Origin: Chersky-806 sp036502405
Lineage (GTDB): Bacteria > Actinomycetota > Acidimicrobiia > IMCC26256 > JAENVU01
Assembly (NCBI GenBank): GCA_036502405.1
Contig: DASXYP010000047.1
Location: 1 to 64,000, forward strand
Direction of reading: 5' to 3'
Length of the DNA stretch: 64,000 nucleotides
A program made the position numbers and the translations under genes. The number at the start of each line of letters is the position of its first letter. Within the stretch, counting starts at the first letter, position 1. The notes beneath the pieces were generated by a model. That model searched no databases, was not told where the DNA came from, and worked only from the letters and a program-made list of their open reading frames with translations. This document shows, piece after piece, positions 16,517-24,019 of this stretch.

Positions 16517-17374
16517 ATGAGCGTCAAGCGCTTGGGAGTCGTCGGTTCCGGCATCATGGGTTCCGGGATCGCAGAGGTCGCCGCGAAGGCAGGCATCGAG
16601 GTCGTCCTGCGGAGCCGGTCCCAGACCACCGCCGACGCGATGGTCGCGGGGCTCGAGAAGTCCCTCGCCAAGCAGGTCGAGCGGGGCAAGCTCGAAGCCG
16701 CGGAGCGCGACGCGGTGCTCGCCCGGGTGCGCGCGGTCAGCGACCTCGAGGAGCTCGCGGACTGCGATCTGGTGCTCGAGTCGATCGTCGAGGACCTCGC
16801 GGCGAAGAAGCACCTGTTCAGCGAGCTCGACCGGATCGTGGCGGAGGGTGCGATCCTGGCGACGAACACGTCGACCCTGCCGGTCGTCGAGATGGCGATG
16901 GAGACCGGACGGCCCGAGCGCGTCTGCGGCATCCACTTCTTCAACCCGGCGCCGATGATGCCGCTGGTCGAGGTGGTGCGGTCGATCACGACGAGCGACG
17001 AGACCGTCGCCGCGGCCCGGGCCTTCGCCGACGCGTGCGGCAAGAACCCGGTCGAGGTCAGGGACCAGGCCGGGTTCATCGTCAACGCGCTGCTGTTCCC
17101 CTACCTCAACAACGCGGTGAAGCTGCTCGACGCCGGCGTCGCGACCCGTGAGGACATCGACGCGGCGATGCAGGGCGGCTGCAACTTCCCGATGGGTCCG
17201 CTCGCCCTGCTCGACCTCGTGGGCCTCGACACGAGCCTCGCGATCCTCGAGGCGCTCTACGCCGAGTTCAAGGACCCGAACTACGCGCCCGCACCCCTCC
17301 TGCGGCGGATGGTCAGCGCAGAGCGGTTGGGCCGCAAGAGCGGCCAGGGCTTCTTCGACTACCGCAAGAAGTAA
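16517..17374 (+). CDS. 3-hydroxybutyryl-CoA dehydrogenase
   Basis: A 285-residue 3-hydroxyacyl-CoA dehydrogenase of the short Hbd/PaaH type. The NAD Rossmann motif GVVGSGIMGSGIAE opens the protein, the catalytic histidine is in GIHFFNPAPMMPLVE and the C-terminal helical domain ends with RLGRKSGQGFFDYRKK. AGGGGGA lies 8 nt before the ATG. It reduces acetoacetyl-CoA or oxidises 3-hydroxybutyryl-CoA and is followed on the same strand by ethylmalonyl-CoA mutase, supporting a role in the ethylmalonyl-CoA pathway (inference). No separate crotonase gene is in the window. Confidence 0.92.
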   Translation: MSVKRLGVVGSGIMGSGIAEVAAKAGIEVVLRSRSQTTADAMVAGLEKSLAKQVERGKLEAAERDAVLARVRAVSDLEELADCDLVLESIVEDLAAKKHLFSELDRIVAEGAILATNTSTLPVVEMAMETGRPERVCGIHFFNPAPMMPLVEVVRSITTSDETVAAARAFADACGKNPVEVRDQAGFIVNALLFPYLNNAVKLLDAGVATREDIDAAMQGGCNFPMGPLALLDLVGLDTSLAILEALYAEFKDPNYAPAPLLRRMVSAERLGRKSGQGFFDYRKK

Positions 17375-17528
17375 TCGCCTTTCCGGTCACGCTCGCTGGG
17401 CTGCGGGGCAGAGAGCTTGCTCGTCCACTGCTCGCCGCTCCGCGAGCAGCCGCGGCTCGCACGTGCGTTGTGCATCGGGCGTGCCGCGGCGATTGTGGTT
17501 TCCTCACTCGCGCGGGGACAATGGTGAC

Positions 17529-19544
17529 GTGACGCAACGCGACCGGCCCTGGGTCATCCGCACGTACTCCGGCCACTCGTCGGCGAAGGCCTCGAACGAG
17601 CTCTACCGCGCGAACCTGGCGAAGGGGCAGACCGGGCTGTCGGTTGCGTTCGACCTCCCGACCCAGACCGGGTACGACGCCGACCACGTGCTCGCCCGGG
17701 GCGAGGTCGGCAAGGTCGGCGTGCCGGTGCCGCACCTCGGTGAGATGCGGACGTTGTTCGACGGCATGCCGCTCGAGGACATGAACACGTCGATGACGAT
17801 CAACGCGACCGCGATGTGGCTCCTCGCGCTCTACATCGCACTCGCCGAGGAGCGCGGCGTCGATCCTCACGTCCTCGCGGGCACGACGCAGAACGACATC
17901 GTGAAGGAGTTCCTCTCGCGCGGCACGTTCATCTTCGGCCCGGAGCCGAGCCGCCGGCTCACCGTCGACGTCATCACCCACACCGTGAAGCACCTGCCCC
18001 GCTGGAACCCGATCAACGTCTGCCCGTACCACCTGCAGGAGGCCGGCGCGACTCCGGTGCAGGAGCTCGCGTACGGGCTCGCGACGGCGGTCGGCGTCCT
18101 CGACGCGGTACGGGACTCGGGCCAGGTCGGCCCCGAGGACTTCCCCCAGGTGGTCGGCCGGATCTCGTTCTTCATCGACGCGGGGATCCGCTTCGTCGAG
18201 GAGATGTGCAAGATGCGCGCGTTCACCGCGCTGTGGGACCGCATCTGCCTCGAGCGCTACGGGGTGCAGGACGAGAAGCTCCGCCGCTTCCGCTACGGCG
18301 TGCAGGTCAACTCGCTCGGCCTCACCGAGGCTCAGCCCGAGAACAACGTCCAGCGGATCGTCCTCGAGATGCTCGGGGTGACCCTGTCGCGCGACGCGCG
18401 AGCCCGGGCCTTGCAGCTGCCGTGCTGGAACGAGGCGCTCGGGCTCCCCCGTTCGTGGGACCAGCAGTGGTCGCTGCGCATGCAGCAGGTGCTCGCGTAC
18501 GAGACCGACCTGCTCGAGTACGGCGACCTGTTCGAGGGCTCGAAGGTCGTCGAGGCGAAGGTCGAGGAGCTCTCGACCGCCGCGTGGGAAGAGCTGCAGT
18601 GGGTGCTCGACGGTGGCGGCGCGTTCGAGATGATCGACGAGATCAAGGGCCGGCTCGTGCAGTCCAACGCGGAGCGGATCCGCCACATCGAGTCGGGCGC
18701 GACGACGGTGGTCGGCGTGAACTCCTTCACCGAGACCGAGGCGTCACCGCTCACCGCCGACCTCGAAGGCGAGTCGCACATCCTCGTGCTCGACCCGGCC
18801 GCCGAGGCCGAGCAGATCGCCCGCTTGGAGGAGTGGCGGCACGAACGTGACGCCGCGGCGGTGGACGTCGCGCTCAAGCGGCTGCGGGCGGCGGCCGCGA
18901 CCGACGAGAACCTGATGGCGACGACCATCGAGCTGGCACGGGCCGGCGGCACGGTCGGCGAGTGGGCCGGCGCGCTGCGCGACGTGTTCGGGGAGTACCG
19001 CGCCCCGACCGGCGTCGGCGGCATCGCCGCGGGCGTGGCCGACGACATGCTGGCCGTGCGCACGCAGGTTCAGGCCGAGGCCAAGCAGCTCGGCGGCCCG
19101 CCCCGCATCCTCGTCGGCAAGCCCGGGCTCGACGGCCACTCCAACGGGGCCGAGCAGATCGCGGTCGCGGCGCGCGACGCGGGCATGGAGGTCGTCTACC
19201 AAGGCATCCGCCTTACTCCGCTCCAGATCGCGACCGCCGCACGCGACGAGGACGTCGACGTCGTCGGCCTCTCGATCCTGTCTGGCTCGCACCTCGAGCT
19301 CGTGCCCGAGATCATCCGCCTGCTGCGATCGATGGACGTCGACGCGCCGGTCGTGGTCGGCGGGATCATCCCCGAGCCGGACCAGGTCGTCCTGCGCAAC
19401 GCCGGGGTCGCCGGGATCTACACGCCGAAGGACTACCGATTTGCGCAGATCATGCGGGATGTCGCGGCCCTCGGTCTGGAACATCGCCGAAACCGCACAA
19501 AGCACTCCACCGCGGCGCGCGGTGAGCCGATGGACTCCCCGTGA
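17529..19544 (+). CDS. meaA: Ethylmalonyl-CoA mutase (MeaA/Ecm-type B12 enzyme)
   Basis: A 671-residue single-chain B12-dependent mutase. It opens TQRDRPWVIRTYSGHS, as MeaA proteins do, with the mutase barrel (about 1-500) and a B12-binding domain (about 510-640) bearing GKPGLDGHSNGAEQ. The histidine of DGHSNG is the lower cobalt ligand, and this form is typical of MeaA rather than DGHDRG of methylmalonyl-CoA mutase. It converts (2R)-ethylmalonyl-CoA to methylsuccinyl-CoA. GTG start chosen by alignment with the family. The preceding 154-nt gap holds a small CTGCTCG/CGAGCAG hairpin near 17430. Confidence 0.93.
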   Translation: MTQRDRPWVIRTYSGHSSAKASNELYRANLAKGQTGLSVAFDLPTQTGYDADHVLARGEVGKVGVPVPHLGEMRTLFDGMPLEDMNTSMTINATAMWLLALYIALAEERGVDPHVLAGTTQNDIVKEFLSRGTFIFGPEPSRRLTVDVITHTVKHLPRWNPINVCPYHLQEAGATPVQELAYGLATAVGVLDAVRDSGQVGPEDFPQVVGRISFFIDAGIRFVEEMCKMRAFTALWDRICLERYGVQDEKLRRFRYGVQVNSLGLTEAQPENNVQRIVLEMLGVTLSRDARARALQLPCWNEALGLPRSWDQQWSLRMQQVLAYETDLLEYGDLFEGSKVVEAKVEELSTAAWEELQWVLDGGGAFEMIDEIKGRLVQSNAERIRHIESGATTVVGVNSFTETEASPLTADLEGESHILVLDPAAEAEQIARLEEWRHERDAAAVDVALKRLRAAAATDENLMATTIELARAGGTVGEWAGALRDVFGEYRAPTGVGGIAAGVADDMLAVRTQVQAEAKQLGGPPRILVGKPGLDGHSNGAEQIAVAARDAGMEVVYQGIRLTPLQIATAARDEDVDVVGLSILSGSHLELVPEIIRLLRSMDVDAPVVVGGIIPEPDQVVLRNAGVAGIYTPKDYRFAQIMRDVAALGLEHRRNRTKHSTAARGEPMDSP

Positions 19545-20317
19545 TGGACCGCCGACTCGCGTTCTCGATCGGTGCCGGGTTCGCCTCGCTGGCGATCGGC
19601 ATCGCAGTCGGAGTGCTGGGAATCCCCGAGCTCGCCGTGCTCAGTGGCTTGTTCGGGCTGCTCGCGGCCATCGCCGCGACCGCGCTGGGCGCCCGCACGC
19701 GAAGCGCCGAGGAGCAGCTCCACGAGATGAGCGTCGACCGGGCCCGGCTCCGCCGTGAGCTCGACGCGCTGGCGGCCATCTTCGCCGAGGAGGCGACCCG
19801 GCGGAGCTCCGCCGAGGAGTCCGCCGCCGAGCGCGCCGACTCGGAGCCGTTGGTCGATCCCATCTCGGGTCTGCTCGAGCAGCAGTTCTTCAAGGTCATC
19901 GTCCAGCAGCGGGTCGCGGCGGCCCGCCGCCAGCTCCAGCCGGTGTCCGTCGTCATCTTCGAGCTCGACGGCGTCGGCCGCTCGGACGCCGACACCCAGC
20001 ACCAGGCGCTCGGCGTCCTCGGTGCGGTCGTGCGGCGCACGCTGCGCGAGTGCGACGCGGCCTGCCGCATCGGCGACACGATGGCCGCCGCGGTGCTCGA
20101 GGACACGGCCGAGGCCGGCGCGGTCTGGGCCGCCGAGCGCGTCCGCGGCACGTTGCACAGCAGCCCGGTCGGCGACTCCCTCACGATCTCGGCCGGCATC
20201 GCCTGCTACCCGAGCCACGCGCTCAACGCGCCCGAGCTCGTCGACCAGGCCGGCCGCGCCCTCGAGAGCGCCCGCGCCAGAGGCCGCGACCACGTAGAGA
20301 TCGCCCAACCCGACTGA
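19544..20317 (+). CDS. Degenerate GGDEF-domain membrane protein
   Basis: A 257-residue protein whose ATG overlaps the meaA stop (TGATG), so it is translationally coupled to it. Two membrane helices (about 5-50), a short coiled coil (about 55-95) and a GGDEF-fold domain from about 100: DPISGL, VSVVIFELDG, then CRIGDTMAAAVL where active cyclases have R-x-GGDEF, and LTISAGIACYP. The signature is replaced by IGDTM, so cyclase activity is not expected; a c-di-GMP- or nucleotide-binding or purely structural role remains possible. Confidence 0.8.
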   Translation: MDRRLAFSIGAGFASLAIGIAVGVLGIPELAVLSGLFGLLAAIAATALGARTRSAEEQLHEMSVDRARLRRELDALAAIFAEEATRRSSAEESAAERADSEPLVDPISGLLEQQFFKVIVQQRVAAARRQLQPVSVVIFELDGVGRSDADTQHQALGVLGAVVRRTLRECDAACRIGDTMAAAVLEDTAEAGAVWAAERVRGTLHSSPVGDSLTISAGIACYPSHALNAPELVDQAGRALESARARGRDHVEIAQPD

Positions 20318-20327
20318 CCTTCTCTTC

Positions 20328-20508
20328 AAGATCTCTCGAGCGCACCTCCAGACCCGACGTCGCAAAAGGCGCTCGAGCGGCCCTCCCGAAGATCTCTGGA
20401 GCGCACCTCCGCACCCGCGTCTCCCACGGCGCTCCAGCGGCCCTCCCGAAGATCTCTGGAGCGCACCTCCAGACCCGAAGTCGCAAAAGGCGCTCCAGCG
20501 GCCCCACT
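20328..20508. repeat. Three tandem 60-bp repeats, each a hairpin
   Basis: Units start at 20328, 20389 and 20449 with AAGATCTCT. Each has 9-nt inverted arms: 20335-20343/20369-20377 (CTCGAGCGC/GCGCTCGAG), 20396-20404/20429-20437 and 20456-20464/20490-20498 (CTGGAGCGC/GCGCTCCAG). The C-to-G change in the left arms of units 2 and 3 is matched by G-to-C in the right arms, so pairing is conserved. They lie between convergent genes. No coding frame is convincing here. Confidence 0.85.
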
Positions 20509-20574
20509 CTTCTCCAGAGCGGCGAAGAAGGCGCGGGAGCACACAAGAGGACGTCAGTCGCGACTCGCAGCCCA

Positions 20575-20670
20575 GGCCTCGTGCGGGGTCGTGGCCACCG
20601 AGCGAGTTCTGCGAGCGCCCCTCAGCTCGCAGACTGTCCGAGCGAATGGCCATGCGCCCCGCACGAGGCC
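20575..20670. repeat. Large interrupted hairpin (96 nt)
   Basis: A perfect 14-bp outer stem (20575-20588 with 20657-20670, GGCCTCGTGCGGGG and its complement), an inner pair of TGGCCA (20592-20597/20647-20652) and an apical 8-bp stem (20609-20616/20625-20632). It ends 25 nt before the fadD stop and may act as a bidirectional terminator. Confidence 0.75.
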
Positions 20671-20695
20671 GTGACCACTTGGGCAGGGACCGAGC

Positions 20696-22504
20696 TCACG
20701 CGTACAGAGACGAGATCTCCAGCGCATACTTCGCCGCAATCCCCCGGCGCTTCAACTTCATCGTCGGCGTCAGCTCCTCGGAGTCCGCGACCCACTCGTC
20801 GCAGAGGATCCTCACCTTCTTCACCCGCTCGGCCTGGTTGAACGACTCCATCGCGGCCGCGACCTCGCGGTCGACCTCGGCGACGACCTCGGGGTGGTCG
20901 GCGAGCTCGGCGATGCTGGTGGCGCGGATCCCGTGGCGGCTCGCCCACCCGGGCGCGACCTCGGGGTCGAGCACGACGAGCGCGGCGATGAACGGGCGGG
21001 CCTCGCCGATGACGCACGCCTGCCCGATGAGCTCCTGGGCCTTGAGCGCGGCCTCGAGGTTCGCGGGCGACACGTTCTTGCCGCCCGCGGTGATGATCAG
21101 CTCCTTCTTGCGGTCGACGATGCGCAGGTAGCCCTCGTCGTCGAACACCCCGATGTCACCCGAGTGCAGCCAGCCGTCGGCGTCGAGCGCGTCGGCGGTC
21201 TTCCCGGGGTCGTTCAGGTAGCCGCGGAAGACGTTGCCACCGCGCGCGATCACCTCGCCGTCCTCGGCGAGGCGCACCTCGCTGCCGGGGATCGCGGGAC
21301 CGACGGAGCCGGCCTTGATCCGGAACGGCTCCCAGGTCATCGGGCCCGACGACTCGCTCATCCCGTAGATCTCGGAGATCGGCACCCCGAGGGCCCGGAA
21401 GAAGTCGAAGACCTCGACCGAGATCGGCGCGGCGCCGCTGATCGCGGCGATGCACTCGTCGAGCCCGACGATCGACCGGACGAGTGCGAGGGTGTCGCGC
21501 TCGGCGGCCTCCCACTCGGCCCGGAGGTCGTCGGGCAGCTCCTCGTCGCGGGCACGGCAGTCCGACGCCTTGAGCCCGACGCCGAGCGCGGCCTCGAGCT
21601 GCTCCCGGCGCGCGGCGTCGGCCGCGGCGATCGCCATGATCCCCGAGTGCATCTTCTCCCACACCCTCGGGACCGAGAAGAAGATCTCGGGCCGGACCTC
21701 GGGCAGGTACTGCGCGATCTGTCCGCCCTCCGGACACGTCGAGACCTCGTAGCCGAGCGCGACGCCCTGGTAGTGCGACGTCATCCGCTCCGCGATGTGT
21801 GCCATCGGGAGGTAGGACACGACGCGCCGCCCGGCCGTCGCGAGCTCGCCGAGGCAGAGCCGGAGGCTCTCGATCGTCCAGCAGATGTTCTCGTGGTCGA
21901 GCAGCACGCCCTTCGGGGGGCCGGTGGTCCCCGACGTGTAGATGACCGTCGCGATGTCGCTCGGCGCGGCGATCGCCGCGGCCTCGTCGAGGTCGAGCGG
22001 GACCGACTCGATCAGGTCACTCCACGCGAGGACGCCGGCCGGACGGGCCGCCTTCGCCTCGATGGTGACGACGTGCGCCAGCTGCGGCAGCGCGTCGCGC
22101 ACCTCGAGGAAGCGGCCGAGGTACCCGTCGTCCTCCAGGATCGCGACCGTCGCCTCGCAATGGCCCACGAGGTACTGGACCTGCTCGGGCGCCGAGGAGT
22201 TGTAGATCGAGATCGGCGTCGCCCCGAGCAGGAGCACCGCCATGTCGGCCACGTGGAACTCGGGCCGGTTCCGCATCATGAGGACGACCCGGTCGCCGCG
22301 GGACACGCCGAGCCCGCGCAGGCTGGCGGCGAGTCGGGTCGCCCGCTCCGCGTAGTCGGTCCAGGTCCAGTGCCGCCACGAGTCGCCGTCCTTCCAGCGC
22401 AGGGCGACCGCGTCGGGCCGGGCGCGGACGGTGGCGACGAAGCAGGCGGGCACGGTCCGGCCTCGGACCGCCTCCAACAGCTCTCGGTTCGTGATCCGAC
22501 TCAC
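20696..22504 (-). CDS. Long-chain acyl-CoA synthetase (AMP-forming, FadD15-like)
   Basis: A 602-residue ANL-superfamily ligase activating fatty acids to acyl-CoA. The P-loop is YTSGTTGPPKGV, followed by YLPMAHIAER, the adenylate motif IYGMSESSGP, GWLHSGDIG and DRKKELIITAGGKNVSP; the catalytic C-terminal lysine is in TPTMKLKRRGI. GTG start with AAGGGGG ahead of it. No signal or membrane segment. It probably supplies acyl-CoA to the neighbouring acyl-CoA enzymes. Confidence 0.93.
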   Translation of the reverse strand: MSRITNRELLEAVRGRTVPACFVATVRARPDAVALRWKDGDSWRHWTWTDYAERATRLAASLRGLGVSRGDRVVLMMRNRPEFHVADMAVLLLGATPISIYNSSAPEQVQYLVGHCEATVAILEDDGYLGRFLEVRDALPQLAHVVTIEAKAARPAGVLAWSDLIESVPLDLDEAAAIAAPSDIATVIYTSGTTGPPKGVLLDHENICWTIESLRLCLGELATAGRRVVSYLPMAHIAERMTSHYQGVALGYEVSTCPEGGQIAQYLPEVRPEIFFSVPRVWEKMHSGIMAIAAADAARREQLEAALGVGLKASDCRARDEELPDDLRAEWEAAERDTLALVRSIVGLDECIAAISGAAPISVEVFDFFRALGVPISEIYGMSESSGPMTWEPFRIKAGSVGPAIPGSEVRLAEDGEVIARGGNVFRGYLNDPGKTADALDADGWLHSGDIGVFDDEGYLRIVDRKKELIITAGGKNVSPANLEAALKAQELIGQACVIGEARPFIAALVVLDPEVAPGWASRHGIRATSIAELADHPEVVAEVDREVAAAMESFNQAERVKKVRILCDEWVADSEELTPTMKLKRRGIAAKYALEISSLYA

Positions 22505-22699
22505 GAGGCCCCCTTGCCGGTCGATCGGCCACAATTCGTAGCGCATCCGACGCGTGGGGGAAACGTCGCCGTCCCCATGCCGTCCCCGCACCGTCCACCG
22601 TCTGGCGCCGCCCCCCTTGGGGTCGGAAACCCGGCATACGCTGCCTGAAACGATCAAACCGGACAAGAAATTCTCGGGCTTCTCCCCAGATGGGGGGTC

Positions 22700-22720
22700 T
22701 CGTCCACACCCTTGTCCACA
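22700..22720 (+). promoter_or_regulatory. Pair of DnaA-box-like sequences upstream of fadD
   Basis: TTGTCCACA at 22712-22720 is a perfect match to the high-GC actinobacterial DnaA box; TCGTCCACA at 22700-22708 differs by one base and lies 12 bp away on the same face. They are in the 307-nt gap 22505-22811, which is otherwise the fadD leader and contains no gene. Two boxes are too few for an origin. Confidence 0.35.
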
Positions 22721-22811
22721 GCAGGCTCTGGAAAACCTCGAGGTGGTGGTGCACAATGCCCGCAGCGACGTCCCGAGGAGCCGTTGGGGCCCCCGCCGCA
22801 AGGTGAGGTCT

Positions 22812-23993
22812 CTACTCCGACACTCCTCGGGGCGTCTCGCGTCCGGGCCCGGTTCCGGGCCCGTCACTGCGGTCGGCCCACAGGTCCTCGGCCACGACCT
22901 GGGTGTCCGCGCCGAGCGGGCGTCCCGCATGGCGCACCTGGCCGGGCGTGCGGGACATCCGGGCGAGGAGCCCGGGCATGCGGACCCCGTCGACGTCCAC
23001 GATCGCGCCCCGGGCGGCGATGTGGGGATCGGCCAGGAGGTCGGCCATGGAGTAGACGGGCGCGATCGCGGCCTCGGCGGCCTCGAACGCCGCGAGCACG
23101 TCTTCCGAGGTGCGGGCGCCGACCCAGTCGGCGACGATCCGGTCCAGCTCCGCGCGGTGCTCCACCCGACCTTCGAAGCTGACGAAGCGCGGGTCGTCGC
23201 CCACCCCGAGCAAGGCCATCACGCGGTGCGCGACCGACTCGGCGGACGTCGAGATCGCGATCCAACGTCCGTCCGCGCACTGGTACGTGCCGCGCGGGAC
23301 CGTGTACGGGATCCCGCTGCCGAGCCGCGGCTGGAGGTAGCCGAGGTGCGCGTGCGCGCTCGGCAGCGCGCCCATCAGCTGCAGCATCGTCTCGAGCAGG
23401 TTCACGTCGACGACCTGGCCCTCGCCGGTGCGGTCGCGGTGGCGCAGCGCGACCATGACCGCGAACGCGCCGGCGAGCGCGGTCACCTCGTCGGTCAGCG
23501 CGATCGGCGGGAGCAGCGGCGCGCCGTCCGGCTCGCCGTTGATCGCGGCGAACCCGCTCATCGCCTCGGCCATCGTGGCGAACCCGGGCCGGCCCGAGTA
23601 CGGGCCCTCCTGGCCGAACCCCGTGATCCGGAGGACGACGAGGCCCGGATTCCGCGCCAGCAGGTCCTCCGGCGCCAACCCCAGACGCTCGAGCGTGCCG
23701 GGCCGGAAGTTCTCGACCAGCACGTCCGCGGTGGCGAGCAGGCGCCGCATCGTGTCGAGCCCCGCGTCGGTCTTGAGGTCGAGCACCGCGGCCCGCTTCC
23801 CCCGCCCGAGCAGCTTCCACATGAACGACTCGCCGTCGCGGGGGTCGATCCAGCCCATGCGGCGCGTGCCGTCGCCCTCGGGGCTCTCGACCTTGACCAC
23901 GTCGGCGCCGAAGTCCGCCAGGTAGCGGGCCACCCCGGGCCCCGCCAACACGGTCGCCATGTCCACGACCCGGAGCCCCGCAAGTGCCTGCAC
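22812..23993 (-). CDS. CaiB/BaiF family (class III) CoA-transferase
   Basis: A 393-residue class III CoA-transferase. The N-terminal GLRVVDMATVLAGPGVARYL and VKVESPEGDGTRRMG are typical, as are VENFRPGTLERLGL and LRITGFGQEGPYSGRPGF. The catalytic aspartate is most likely in IALTDEVTALAGAFA. It moves CoA between carboxylic acids, or acts as a racemase in the AMACR subgroup; substrate unknown. GTG start with TATCCT 7 nt upstream and no strong ribosome site. It is divergent from the flavoprotein gene, with only 26 nt between starts. Confidence 0.88.
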   Translation of the reverse strand: MQALAGLRVVDMATVLAGPGVARYLADFGADVVKVESPEGDGTRRMGWIDPRDGESFMWKLLGRGKRAAVLDLKTDAGLDTMRRLLATADVLVENFRPGTLERLGLAPEDLLARNPGLVVLRITGFGQEGPYSGRPGFATMAEAMSGFAAINGEPDGAPLLPPIALTDEVTALAGAFAVMVALRHRDRTGEGQVVDVNLLETMLQLMGALPSAHAHLGYLQPRLGSGIPYTVPRGTYQCADGRWIAISTSAESVAHRVMALLGVGDDPRFVSFEGRVEHRAELDRIVADWVGARTSEDVLAAFEAAEAAIAPVYSMADLLADPHIAARGAIVDVDGVRMPGLLARMSRTPGQVRHAGRPLGADTQVVAEDLWADRSDGPGTGPGRETPRGVSE

Positions 23994-24000
23994 TCCCGAC

Positions 24001-24006
24001 AGGATA
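24001..24006 (-). promoter_or_regulatory. -10-like TATCCT, leaderless start of the CoA-transferase
   Basis: TATCCT ends 7 nt before the GTG at 23993, inside the 26-nt divergent gap with the flavoprotein gene. Confidence 0.45.
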
Positions 24007-24019
24007 GAAAGCCCATCGC

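Noticed and set aside
20328..20508. Tandem repeats as a CRISPR array
   Set aside because: Only three units, arms covary, the period is filled by diverged repeat rather than unique spacers, and no cas genes are nearby.
22700..22720. Chromosomal origin of replication
   Set aside because: Only two DnaA-like boxes, no AT-rich unwinding region and no dnaA, dnaN or parAB genes.
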